Below are positions 34,498 to 43,070 of a DNA stretch of 64,000 nt, piece by piece. Position numbers and translations under genes: made by a program. The notes beneath the pieces are model-generated. The model had not been told where the DNA came from and searched no databases. It worked only from the letters and a program-made list of their open reading frames with translations. This DNA comes from CAZHEV01 sp964531335 [NCBI: uncultured bacterium] (GTDB taxonomy: Bacteria > Eisenbacteria > RBG-16-71-46 > CAZHEV01): the NCBI GenBank assembly GCA_964531335.1, contig CAZHEV010000005.1:62001-126000 (forward strand), in the 5' to 3' direction. The number at the start of each line of letters is the position of its first letter. Positions within the stretch are counted from its first letter, which is position 1.

Positions 34498-35634
34498 TTA
34501 TCCTTCGTAGAACCTGCGCACCTCGAGCGCCACGTACTCCACTTGATCATCCGTCAGCTCGGGATAGACGGGCAGCGACAAGCACTCCTTCACGGCCGCT
34601 TCGGCCTCGGGCAGGTCGCCCTCCGAGTATCCGAGCGAGGCGAAGCATTCCTGAAGGTGCAAGGGCACCGGATAATATATCTCAGAGCCTATCTCCCTGG
34701 ACGACAGGTACTCCCGCAACTCGTCCCTCTTGGGCGCCCTCACCGTGTACTGATGGAAGATGTGGGTATTGCCGACGTCGATGACGGGAGTCCTCACCGC
34801 GGTCTTCGCAAACAGCTCGTCATAAGCCCGAGCCCTGGAGCGCCTGCCGTCGGACCAGTCGTCGAGATGGCCGAGCTTGACGTGGAGAACCGCGGCCTGG
34901 AGCGCGTCCAGCCTGCTGTTGAAGCCGACCATCTTGTGGTGGTACTTCGGCTTGGAGCCGTGAACTCTCAGAAGCCTCAGCGTCTCCGCCGTATCGTCGT
35001 CCTGGGTCAGTATCATGCCCCCGTCGCCGCATCCGCCCAGGTTCTTGGAGGGGAAGAAAGAGAGGGCGCCGGAGCTTCCCATGGCGCCCGCGCAACGCGT
35101 ACCGGGACCCACGGCGCCCGCTTTGACGTCGAGGGAATGGGTGGCCCCCACGGCCTGCGCGGCGTCCTCGATGACGGCGAGGCCGTGCTTGCCGGCCGCC
35201 TCCAGAATCGGGGCCATCTTTGCGCACTGACCGAACAGGTGGACGGGCACCACGGCCTTGGTCTTGGCCGTCACCCGAGCCTCGATGAGGCCGGGGTTCA
35301 TGTTGAAGGTGTCCGGCTCGATATCCACGAACACAGGTTTGGCGCCGAGGTTCCAGATCGTTCCGGCGGTCGCGAAGAAGGTGAACGGGGTTGTGATCAC
35401 CTCGTCGCCCCTTCCGACCCCCGCGGCCCTGAGCGAGAGCAGGAGCGCGTCCGTCCCGGAGGCGACGCCCACGGCGTGCTTGACCTCGAGCTTCTCGGCC
35501 ATGCTCTCCTCGAAGCACCGCACCTCTCCTCCGAGAATGAATCTCTGAGATTCCAGGACCCGGTTTATGCTCTCCGCCACCTCATCCTTTATGGCGTTGT
35601 ACTGGGCTTTCAGATCCAGCAAAGGGACTTTCAT
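34498..35634 (-). CDS. DegT/DnrJ/EryC1 aminotransferase, WbpE/WlbC-like
   Basis: 378-residue PLP enzyme: MKVPLLDLKAQYNAIKDEVA, the N-terminus typical of WbpE/WlbC and related enzymes; GVASGTDALLLSLRAAGVG (PLP phosphate); VIEDAAQAVGATHS (Asp to the pyridine N); and the Schiff-base lysine in SFFPSKNLGGCGDGGMI. It follows, in order, a Gfo/Idh/MocA dehydrogenase and a hexapeptide acyltransferase, the arrangement of the WbpB-D-E pathway to UDP-2,3-diacetamido-2,3-dideoxy-uronic acids. ATG 35634 has GGAGG 6 nt upstream. Confidence 0.9.
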   Translation of the reverse strand: MKVPLLDLKAQYNAIKDEVAESINRVLESQRFILGGEVRCFEESMAEKLEVKHAVGVASGTDALLLSLRAAGVGRGDEVITTPFTFFATAGTIWNLGAKPVFVDIEPDTFNMNPGLIEARVTAKTKAVVPVHLFGQCAKMAPILEAAGKHGLAVIEDAAQAVGATHSLDVKAGAVGPGTRCAGAMGSSGALSFFPSKNLGGCGDGGMILTQDDDTAETLRLLRVHGSKPKYHHKMVGFNSRLDALQAAVLHVKLGHLDDWSDGRRSRARAYDELFAKTAVRTPVIDVGNTHIFHQYTVRAPKRDELREYLSSREIGSEIYYPVPLHLQECFASLGYSEGDLPEAEAAVKECLSLPVYPELTDDQVEYVALEVRRFYEG

Positions 35635-35668
35635 CAATATCCTCCGTCGTGCGCGTCGGCTACGCGGC

Positions 35669-36454
35669 TCACTTACCGCCCTTCTCCTTGGCCTCGATAT
35701 CCTTCCAGTGCGGAGCGTACTTCAGGAGCTGCTCCTCCGGAGCGTCTCTCCACGTCTTGGCCGGCGCGCCGAGAACGATCTTGTACGCGGGCACGTCCCT
35801 GGTGACCACGGAACCGGCCGCCACGATACCGTCCTCCCCCACCACGAGTCCGGGCAGGAGAGTGGCGTTGGCCCCGACCCTGCCGCCGCGCTTGATGTGC
35901 GGGCCCTTCGTGTGCTTGAATCTTTCCTCCGTCCGGCCCATGAAGTTATCGTTGGTTGTGCAGGCCATGGGCGCTATGAAGCACCCGTCCTCTATCACGG
36001 TGTGGGCCGTCACGTAGGAGCCGGTCTCCAGCTTGACGTAGGACCCCACGGTCGTGTGGTTCTCGATCGCCACGCCGCGGCCCACTATGGTGAAGTCGCC
36101 CACCGTCACGTCCTCGCGGATCGATGCCTGGTCCGCGACCAGTACTTTCCTCCCCAGAGTGCAGCCCGCGTATATGACCACACCCGCCCCTATCAGGCAA
36201 TCGTCGCCGATCACCGCCCCCTCCGGCTTCTCATGGGCCTTGAGGGTGCTGAACGCCGCCCGCATCGGTTGCTTGCCCACCACCGTGTTGTCATCGATTC
36301 TAACGTTGGAGCCTATCTTGGAGCCGTCGTGGATCACCACGTTGTGTCCGATCCGGCAGTTAGGGCCGATCTCGACCCCCTGCAACACCACGGCGTTCTT
36401 CCCCAGAGTCGTCCCATCTCCGATCTTCGCGGTCGGATCGAGAAATGCCTCCAT
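35669..36454 (-). CDS. Hexapeptide acyltransferase, WbpD/WlbB-like
   Basis: 261 residues of left-handed beta-helix repeats: FLDPTAKIGDGTTLGKNAVV, VEIGPNCRIGHNVVIHDGSK, then FIAPMACTTNDNFMGR, a T-N-D segment seen in WbpD/WlbB-type sugar N-acetyltransferases, and VVGEDGIVAAGSVVTRDVPA with the cap IVLGAPAK. It is longer than WbpD (~190) because of extra N-terminal repeats. ATG 36454 has GGGGAGGAG five bases upstream. Predicted to acetylate the 3-amino group formed by the neighbouring aminotransferase; the acyl donor and sugar are inferred from context. Confidence 0.82.
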   Translation of the reverse strand: MEAFLDPTAKIGDGTTLGKNAVVLQGVEIGPNCRIGHNVVIHDGSKIGSNVRIDDNTVVGKQPMRAAFSTLKAHEKPEGAVIGDDCLIGAGVVIYAGCTLGRKVLVADQASIREDVTVGDFTIVGRGVAIENHTTVGSYVKLETGSYVTAHTVIEDGCFIAPMACTTNDNFMGRTEERFKHTKGPHIKRGGRVGANATLLPGLVVGEDGIVAAGSVVTRDVPAYKIVLGAPAKTWRDAPEEQLLKYAPHWKDIEAKEKGGK

Positions 36455-36595
36455 TGATCTCCTCCCCAAGGCGCGGTCTTGAACCCGCGCCCGGCAAAAG
36501 CCCGGGGCGGCGGCGCCTCCGGAATCGCGTGGCCGCCCCCGGAGCGTTATCTCTTACACTCCCTGCGGCGCCGATGGTTCCGCGCCCAAGGCGCG

Positions 36596-37606
36596 CTAGG
36601 CGATTCTCTTGGGCGTTCCGCCCTCCTTCATTGATCTCTGCGCCGCCTCCAGGACCTTCAGCACCTTCAAGCCGTCACGGCCGTCGGTCAGAGGTTTCGT
36701 CCCGTTGTCCGCACATTCGATGAAGTGCTCGCACTCGGCCCTGAGGGGCTCCACCATCTTTACGTAGGGGATGTGAACGTCCCCGTTTCTCACCGTAAGC
36801 GACTCGCCGTAGGAGCCGTACGCGGCGGGCGTGCTCTGCACGCCCTTGTCGTACAGCCTGACCTTCTCGGTCGTATTCACGTCATCGAACACGGCCATCT
36901 TATCGCTGCCCACGACGGTCAGTCGCCTTATCTTGTGAGGATCCAACCAACTCACGTGACCGTGTCCCATCGAGCGTCCCGGGAAGCGGAGCCAGAAGAA
37001 CACTACGTCCTCGATCTCGTCCTGCAGGTAGGAGCGCCCGCTCGCCGAGACCTCCACGGGCTCTTCGCCCACGAGATACAGCATGATCGATATGTCATGA
37101 GGTCCCAGGCTCCAGAGAGCGTTCTCGTTGGAGCGGACTTTCCCCAGATTCACCCGCTGCGTGAACATGTAGTAGACGTCGCCGAGCTCCCCGGACGATA
37201 CGTATTCCTTGACCCTGGTCACACCGGGGTGGTAGAGGAGGATATGCCCGACCATCAGTACCAGGCCCTTTTCCTCGGCCCGGCGCACCATGTCCTCTCC
37301 GTCCGACACGGTCAAGGCAAGGGGCTTCTCCACCAGAACGTGCTTTCCCGCCTCCATCGCCTCCATCGCGAGAGCGTGATGGCTGGGCGCGTCGGTCGCT
37401 ATAACCACGGCGTCTATGTCCCCCGCCGCCGTTATGGCCTTGTGGTCGCCGGTTGTCTCGATCCCGGTCGAAATGTCCCTCACCTTCTTCAGGTTCGCCT
37501 CGGACAGATCGGCCACCCTGACCAGATCGCAGTCCTTGAGAGCGTTGAACGTCCTGACGTGATTGATGCCCCAGTACCCCGCTCCTATGATCCCGACCTT
37601 CGCCAT
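36596..37606 (-). CDS. Gfo/Idh/MocA dehydrogenase, WbpB/WlbA-like
   Basis: 336-residue NAD-dependent oxidoreductase: nucleotide-binding KVGIIGAGYWGINHVRTFNA, then HVLVEKPLALTVSDGEDM (the EKP motif with the catalytic lysine) and LWSLGPHDISIMLYLVG (conserved His/Asp). In the Wbp route this enzyme oxidises C3 of UDP-GlcNAcA before transamination. Transcribed just before the WbpD-like and WbpE-like genes, 141 nt away. No UDP-GlcNAc 6-dehydrogenase (WbpA) is in the window, so the uronic acid precursor must come from elsewhere. ATG 37606. Confidence 0.85.
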   Translation of the reverse strand: MAKVGIIGAGYWGINHVRTFNALKDCDLVRVADLSEANLKKVRDISTGIETTGDHKAITAAGDIDAVVIATDAPSHHALAMEAMEAGKHVLVEKPLALTVSDGEDMVRRAEEKGLVLMVGHILLYHPGVTRVKEYVSSGELGDVYYMFTQRVNLGKVRSNENALWSLGPHDISIMLYLVGEEPVEVSASGRSYLQDEIEDVVFFWLRFPGRSMGHGHVSWLDPHKIRRLTVVGSDKMAVFDDVNTTEKVRLYDKGVQSTPAAYGSYGESLTVRNGDVHIPYVKMVEPLRAECEHFIECADNGTKPLTDGRDGLKVLKVLEAAQRSMKEGGTPKRIA

Positions 37607-37724
37607 CGCATCCTCTCTTCACGTTCGGCCGGCGCGCGACGGCTGATCCTCGCCCGCCTCGGCCAAGCTCAACCAAACCCGACCCGTCCCCCCGTCGCGT
37701 CTCCGGACGGGCGGCCCGATCCCG

Positions 37725-38666
37725 TCACCACTGCACTCCGGTGCCCCCGTCTCTGAACCACTCGACGGTATTGGCGACCGCGTCCTCGACGGCCACCTTG
37801 GGGCTCCATCCCAGCTCCTTCTTCGCCACGGCGATATCCGGCTGCCGCACCTTGGGGTCGTCCACCGGAAGCTCCTTGTGGACGATCCGGCTTCGACTGT
37901 CGGCGCTCTTGAGTATCAGCCGGGCCATTTCCATCAACGTCATCTCGCGCGGATTGCCTATGTTGACGGGTGTCCGGATATCGGACTTCATGAGAAGGTA
38001 GATCCCTTCCACCAGGTCCGTGATGTAGCCGAAGCTCCTGGTCTGGGACCCGTCACCGAACATCGTAAGGTCCGATCCGGCGAGAGCTTGATTTATGAAG
38101 GCCGGCACCGCCCTTCCGTCTTCCGCCCGCATGCGGGGGCCGAAGGTGTTGAAGATCCGCACTATCCTCGTATCCACGTCGTGGTACCGGTTGTACGCCA
38201 TGGTCAGGGCCTCGCCGAACCGCTTGGCCTCATCGTAGACGCCTCTGACACCGACGGGGTTGACGTTGCCCCAGTAGTCCTCCGGCTGCGGGTGCACCAG
38301 AGGGTCGCCGTAGACCTCCGACGTGGAGGCGAGCAGGAACTTGGCGCCCTTGGCCTTCGCGAGGCCCAGTGCCTTGTGCGTTCCGATGGCCCCGACCTTC
38401 AACGTGTGAATGGGGAGCCTCAAATAGTCCATGGGGCTGGCCGGGCTGGCGAAGTGAAGTACGTAGTCCAGAGGACCCTCTACATAGATATAGTTTGTGA
38501 CGTCGTAGTCTATGAAGCTGAACTTGGAGCTTCGTATGTGTGAGAGGTTCGACACCGAGCCCGTCAGGAGATTGTCCATGCAGATCACCTCATGGCCTTC
38601 CCTGAGCAGGAAATCACAAAGGTGGGAGCCGATGAAGCCCGCTCCGCCCGTAATCAGTATTCTCAT
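37725..38666 (-). CDS. uxs: UDP-glucuronate decarboxylase (UDP-xylose synthase)
   Basis: Extended SDR enzyme that converts UDP-glucuronate to UDP-xylose. 313 residues: cofactor motif [37 protein letters not shown], and the diagnostic segment [19 protein letters not shown] followed by [13 protein letters not shown] (YxxxK catalytic pair). ATG 38666 overlaps the preceding glycosyltransferase by 4 nt. Its presence implies a xylose, or a UDP-4-keto-pentose derivative, in this organism's surface glycan; UDP-glucose dehydrogenase is not in the window. Confidence 0.93.
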   Translation of the reverse strand: MRILITGGAGFIGSHLCDFLLREGHEVICMDNLLTGSVSNLSHIRSSKFSFIDYDVTNYIYVEGPLDYVLHFASPASPMDYLRLPIHTLKVGAIGTHKALGLAKAKGAKFLLASTSEVYGDPLVHPQPEDYWGNVNPVGVRGVYDEAKRFGEALTMAYNRYHDVDTRIVRIFNTFGPRMRAEDGRAVPAFINQALAGSDLTMFGDGSQTRSFGYITDLVEGIYLLMKSDIRTPVNIGNPREMTLMEMARLILKSADSRSRIVHKELPVDDPKVRQPDIAVAKKELGWSPKVAVEDAVANTVEWFRDGGTGVQW

Positions 38667-39610
38667 TTCGGCTCCTTGCCGCGTCCCCGGCTCTCATAGC
38701 CTCCGGGACCTCGGAAACCATCCACCCAGCCTCTCAGAAACTCTCGCGCGGTTAGAAAACGTCCGCGAATCGCCTGGTAGCCCGCCATGGCGGCCGCCAG
38801 CGCGGCGGTGGCGGCGGGCCAGGTGATCCAGTGGACCGGACGCGCGAACCTTCGAAATAACAACACGTTGCTTCTCATTTTATAGTACGCCTTAAAGGGC
38901 GTCAATCCCCCGCCGCTGCTGTGAGAGACCTTGTGCCACAGGTGCGCGCCGGGCACGACGATGGATTTCCAGCCCTTCGAGCGGGCCCTGAGGCACCAAT
39001 CCACGTCCTCGCCGTAGATGGTGTAGGAAGTGTCCAGGAATCCGACTGATCTCAGTGCTTCGGAGCGGATGAGAAGACAGCACCCGGTGAGATAGTCCAC
39101 CTCTCTCAATGAATCATATCGGCTGCCGTCGGCCTTTCTGATGCCTATGTGCCGGACGAGTCCCAGGGGCATCTGCACTCGACCTCCGTACGACCAGATC
39201 CGGTCCGGCTGATCGTGGTAGAAGATCTTGGGACCGGCGGCCCCCGCCCCGGGCCGGCTCGAAAGGGCGTCCATCAGGCTGCTGAGAAGCCGCTCGTCCG
39301 CCCTGGTATCGTTATTGACGAGCATCACCGCGGAGGCCCCTGCGGCCAGCGCCGGCTCGATGCCGGCGTTGTTGCCGCCGGCGTACATCCTGTTCTCCTC
39401 CAGGCGCAGAAGCCGGGCATCGGGGAAATCCCTCGCAACGATCTCGGCCGAGCCGTCCGAGGAGGCATTGTCCACTACGAGGACGTGAAATCGAGGGTAG
39501 TCCATGGACAACAGCGACTCCAGGCAGTCCTCTATCACTTCCGCGCCGTTCCAGTTGAGGACTATGACCCAGACCAAAGGTCGCTCCTCACTTTCAGCCA
39601 AACTCCGCAC
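38663..39610 (-). CDS. Glycosyltransferase family 2, rhamnosyltransferase-like
   Basis: 315-residue GT-A enzyme: [59 protein letters not shown] (metal-site NND variant) and [20 protein letters not shown], the EDVDxxLR motif of the rhamnosyl/galactofuranosyl-type GT2 family. A short hydrophobic segment near the C-terminus ([16 protein letters not shown]) may anchor it to the membrane. GTG at 39610 overlaps the membrane protein gene by 17 nt. Confidence 0.88.
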   Translation of the reverse strand: MRSLAESEERPLVWVIVLNWNGAEVIEDCLESLLSMDYPRFHVLVVDNASSDGSAEIVARDFPDARLLRLEENRMYAGGNNAGIEPALAAGASAVMLVNNDTRADERLLSSLMDALSSRPGAGAAGPKIFYHDQPDRIWSYGGRVQMPLGLVRHIGIRKADGSRYDSLREVDYLTGCCLLIRSEALRSVGFLDTSYTIYGEDVDWCLRARSKGWKSIVVPGAHLWHKVSHSSGGGLTPFKAYYKMRSNVLLFRRFARPVHWITWPAATAALAAAMAGYQAIRGRFLTAREFLRGWVDGFRGPGGYESRGRGKEPK

Positions 39611-41192
39611 CCCCCTCCCTCTCCAGCGCTGATTTGAGCCGGGCCCCGGAGAGCGCAGTCCCGACCAAGAGCAGCGCGGGCGCCCACCCGAAGAACTTCA
39701 CCGGCACGCCCGCCCGGTAGAAGTGCACGTACCAGATATCCAGCCCCTCCCTGAAGGCCTCCGCGCTCTCCCGCCCCACCGGCACCCGCGACTGCGCCTT
39801 CGGCTCCTCCAAAGATATATCGCTCCAGCCTTGTCTCCCGGTCACGATCCCCGCCAGGACCCTCCAATGGCCCAGGACCGGCGAGTACGCGGGATCGAAG
39901 TGGACGTCGTGCATGAAGAGAGGATCGTAGAAGGGTCGCTTGTAAGGGTACGCGCCCACGCTTCGAAAGTAGGAGGCGTAGCTTACGGTCACTCCGCCTA
40001 TCTGCACGAGCAGCCCGGCCGCTACCGTGACGGCGAACGCCGCCCGCCGGAGACCGGCCCGGAGCCCCGGCGAGTCCAGGAGCGCGCCCACCGGCAGGAT
40101 CATAAAGGGCAGGGCGGACATCAGGTACCTGGGCCCCCAGAAGCCGTCGCCGTGCCAGGCGACCCACTTCGCGTGCAAGACCACCAGCGCGGCCGGAGTC
40201 AGGACGCACACCAGGGCCGCGGCGGCGTTTCTTCTGAAGAAGGATCTCAGGGAGAAAAACATAAGGATCGCGGTGGGCGCGTACAGGAACACGCTCTTGC
40301 CCGAGCTGAGGAGCAGGCCGTAGAGCCCGACGCCCAGCGGCGTGGAGTACGCCCGGTTCCTCGGGTCCTGAAAGCCGAAGCCGAACTCGACAGGATCCGC
40401 GAACCTGTAATAATTGTACGCCGCGCTCAGAAGGCCCGCCGCGGCGAACGGAAGGGAAAACGCCACGAGCCTCCTGAAGGCGCCGGAGGGCTCTCTCGGT
40501 CTTTCGCCACTCAGGAGCACGAACGCCGCGAAGGCCGGATACGCGACGATTGTGGCCGGCTTGGCGATAAAACCCAGTCCCAGCAAAGCCCCGGACAAGG
40601 CCGCGGAGCGCCCCTCCACGCGTCCTGAACGAAGCAGGACAAGGAAAGAGGCGACCATGAAAAGGCCCTGGACAGGCTCGCTCACGAAGTACTTCGCGCC
40701 GGCCCACGCGAAGGTACAGAATCCGAGCGCGAGCGACAAGGCCACCGCGGTCCTCCGCGAGAAGCCCACGGCTCGCCCCAAGAGGAACATGAGCGCCACG
40801 CACAGCGCCCCTACAACGGGGTTGGTCATGGAGACCGCGAATCTCTGCACGAACTCCGGGTTCTCACGCGCGAGCGAGGGGCCGAAGGACGCCAGCCCCC
40901 AGCCCACGGCATAGAAGGGCACGGCGGCCACTGAGGCGGCTATACCGTAGCGGGCGTACAGCTTTCCGCCCCTTCCCTCCATCGCCTCGCCCCAGGGTAT
41001 GGAGATGTCCCCGTGACGAACCAGGGAGCGGGTCACGTTGAACATCTGCGTGCCGTCCTCGCTCACGATGTGGCCGGCCGCGGTAAGCAGATAAACGCAA
41101 AGGGCCAGAGCGAACAGCCACGTCAGCGCGGCGCGGTCCCGGCGACCGCCGGGGTCGAGGCCGCGTCCTGGGCGATGGAGGTCCTTAGCCAT
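39594..41192 (-). CDS. Polytopic membrane protein, GT39/ArnT-like GT-C glycosyltransferase
   Basis: 532 residues with about ten membrane helices. The first periplasmic loop contains HIVSEDGTQMFNVTRSLV, which holds the acidic pair usual for GT-C enzymes that use lipid-linked sugar donors, followed by KLYARYGIAASVAAVPFY. WHGDGFWGPRYLMSALPFMI is another segment shared with dolichyl-P-mannose-type family members. No signal peptide. It could add sugars to the glycan or to proteins on the outer face of the inner membrane, drawing on the DPM/GtrB-like enzymes here. ATG 41192, 10 nt after the preceding GT2 gene. Confidence 0.75.
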   Translation of the reverse strand: MAKDLHRPGRGLDPGGRRDRAALTWLFALALCVYLLTAAGHIVSEDGTQMFNVTRSLVRHGDISIPWGEAMEGRGGKLYARYGIAASVAAVPFYAVGWGLASFGPSLARENPEFVQRFAVSMTNPVVGALCVALMFLLGRAVGFSRRTAVALSLALGFCTFAWAGAKYFVSEPVQGLFMVASFLVLLRSGRVEGRSAALSGALLGLGFIAKPATIVAYPAFAAFVLLSGERPREPSGAFRRLVAFSLPFAAAGLLSAAYNYYRFADPVEFGFGFQDPRNRAYSTPLGVGLYGLLLSSGKSVFLYAPTAILMFFSLRSFFRRNAAAALVCVLTPAALVVLHAKWVAWHGDGFWGPRYLMSALPFMILPVGALLDSPGLRAGLRRAAFAVTVAAGLLVQIGGVTVSYASYFRSVGAYPYKRPFYDPLFMHDVHFDPAYSPVLGHWRVLAGIVTGRQGWSDISLEEPKAQSRVPVGRESAEAFREGLDIWYVHFYRAGVPVKFFGWAPALLLVGTALSGARLKSALEREGGAEFG

Positions 41193-41202
41193 ACAGCGGC
41201 GC

Positions 41203-41889
41203 CTACTTGAAGAACCGGTACTTGACGAGGGTCAGAACGGCCTCGATCCCGTCGCTCCATCGTATCTTCTTGCCCTCGGAGATGGATCTGGGACGGTACG
41301 ATATCGGCCGCTCCTCTATCTTTATCCCCCTCTTCAGGACCTTGGCGGTGATCTCGGGGCAGAACTCGAAGCGCTTGCATTTCAGATCGATGGAATCTAT
41401 GACGTCCTTGCGAAAAACTTTATAGCATGTGGGCTCGTCCGTTATGTCGGATCCGTAGAGCAGGTTGGTCAGCCAGGACAGAAAGAGCCCCCCGTAGTAG
41501 AATCTCCTGTAGGAGAACACGTTGTCGCCGAGCTGCCTCGAGCCGTAGACCACCTTCGCCTCTCCGGATACTATGGGGTCCACCAGCTTCTGATAGTCGT
41601 TGGGGTCGTACTCGGTGTCGGCGTCCTGAATGATGACTATGTCGCCCGTCGCCTCCGGCAGCCCCCGCCTGATCGCAGATCCCTTGCCCTGGTTCCGCTC
41701 CTGCATTACGACCTTGACGGATCGATCGTCCAGCGACCGCAGGACCTCCCTGGTGCCGTCGGTCGAGCCGTCATCAACTACTATCAGCTCCTTCTCCAGG
41801 GAGAGCGGGGCGCTCAACACCCTCTGGATGACGGCGCGAACGGTGTCCCGCTCGTTGTAGACGGGCATTATTATGCTGAGCTTCTTCAC
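41203..41889 (-). CDS. Glycosyltransferase family 2, polyprenyl-phosphate glycosyltransferase-like
   Basis: 228-residue soluble GT-A domain: LSIIMPVYNERDTVRAVIQR, LIVVDDGSTDGTREVLRSL, GKGSAIRRGLPEATGDIVII and QDADTEYDPNDY (DAD metal motif), then DEPTCYKVFRKDVIDSI. These are the motifs of enzymes making polyprenyl-phosphate sugars; it lacks C-terminal helices. The GTG at 41889 overlaps the upstream TGA (GTGA) and has a G-rich ribosome site; an upstream in-frame start at 41961 lies inside the previous gene and is not favoured. Probably supplies a lipid-linked sugar to a GT-C partner. Confidence 0.85.
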   Translation of the reverse strand: MKKLSIIMPVYNERDTVRAVIQRVLSAPLSLEKELIVVDDGSTDGTREVLRSLDDRSVKVVMQERNQGKGSAIRRGLPEATGDIVIIQDADTEYDPNDYQKLVDPIVSGEAKVVYGSRQLGDNVFSYRRFYYGGLFLSWLTNLLYGSDITDEPTCYKVFRKDVIDSIDLKCKRFEFCPEITAKVLKRGIKIEERPISYRPRSISEGKKIRWSDGIEAVLTLVKYRFFK

Positions 41890-43070
41890 GTTCCCCCCCC
41901 GGACCGGCCCCGGGCCGTCTTGGATGCGAAGGAAGTCACGGCATCCACTACCGGCGCCCAAGAGAACCTCTCGGCCGCCTCCTTCAGATGAGGGGCCATC
42001 TTGCCCCGCCAGTCCGCCTCGAAGAATCTTCGGATCGCGGCCGCCAGGCGCCCGGGATCACCCGGCGGCACGAGGAAGCCCGTCTTTCCGTCCTCGACGA
42101 CCTCCGGCAGCCCGCCAACGTCCGTCGTGACTACGGGCAGCCCGAACGACTGGGCTATCTGTATCACGCCGCTCTGGGTCGCTGAGATGTAGGGCAGTAC
42201 CAGCAGGTCCGCCGCCAAAAAGTAGTAGGGCACCTCGTCGTCCGGAACGTACCTGTCTATGAAATCGACCCGGCCGGCCAGGCCCAACCGGTCGACCTGT
42301 TCATCGTAGGGCGCCCGGTCCTCGTAGAACTCGCCTACGACCATCAGCCTCATCTCGCCGTCCTCGCGGGCGATCGCTCCGAAGGCGTCCAGCAGCACCC
42401 TGAGCCCCTTGTATGATCTCACATATCCGAAGAAGAGCAAGGTCCTTCCCCGGACGTTCAGCTTGCGCCTCGCGTCCTCCCTGGTGAGGCCGGCCTTCAA
42501 GAAGAAGGAATACCGCGGGTGGTACAGCGCCTCGTATCGCGCCCTGGGAAGGATGCTCTTCAGCTCGATCTCCGATTGCCGCGAGAGCAGCACCAGAAGA
42601 TCCGCCTCTCCAAGAGCCAGCTTCGTCAGGGGGACGTCCACGATCCTCTTCTCGTGGGGAACCACGTTATGACACAGGTAGATCACCGGGATCCTCCCGA
42701 GACGGCGAAGGAGGGCGCCCAAAGTCCAGAAGCACGGCGCGAAGAAGGGCGTCCACCAGCTCAACAACACCACATCCGGCTTGAAGCCACGCAGCAGGCC
42801 ATAAGTCCGAAACCAGGTCAACGGGTTGATGGAGTCGACGGTCCGCTCGGAATCCACGGCCACCGCGGGCCTGGAGTCGGTGGTCTGGGATTTCCCGGGA
42901 AACAGGAAGGACGGATACTGCCGGGTGAAGTTGAATACTCGAAGTACGTGGTCCCTGTCCTCCAGCTCGGAGCAGAGCACGGCCAGGAATTGCGCGATGC
43001 CGCCCCTATAGGGATGAGCCGGGCCGACGACGCCGATGCGGAGCCTCTCATGACCCGGAGCAGTGTTCAC
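41886..43070 (-). CDS. Glycosyltransferase family 4
   Basis: 394-residue GT-B enzyme. N-terminus RIGVVGPAHPYRGGIAQFLA, middle FNFTRQYPSFLFPGKSQ, donor domain TLLFFGYVRSYKGLRVLLDA, then LLVLPYISATQSGVIQIAQS and VTTDVGGLPEVVEDGKTGFL. The RGGIAQF start is found in a distinct GT4 subfamily of surface polysaccharide loci. GTG at 43070 overlaps the preceding gene by 23 nt. Acceptor unknown. Confidence 0.88.
   Translation of the reverse strand: MNTAPGHERLRIGVVGPAHPYRGGIAQFLAVLCSELEDRDHVLRVFNFTRQYPSFLFPGKSQTTDSRPAVAVDSERTVDSINPLTWFRTYGLLRGFKPDVVLLSWWTPFFAPCFWTLGALLRRLGRIPVIYLCHNVVPHEKRIVDVPLTKLALGEADLLVLLSRQSEIELKSILPRARYEALYHPRYSFFLKAGLTREDARRKLNVRGRTLLFFGYVRSYKGLRVLLDAFGAIAREDGEMRLMVVGEFYEDRAPYDEQVDRLGLAGRVDFIDRYVPDDEVPYYFLAADLLVLPYISATQSGVIQIAQSFGLPVVTTDVGGLPEVVEDGKTGFLVPPGDPGRLAAAIRRFFEADWRGKMAPHLKEAAERFSWAPVVDAVTSFASKTARGRSGGGT

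Noticed and set aside
36471-36490. Hairpin with a GTTCAAGA loop resembling a tRNA T-arm
   Set aside because: Stem and 8-base loop do not fit a 5-bp/7-base T-arm, and no anticodon arm, D-arm or acceptor stem is found around it.
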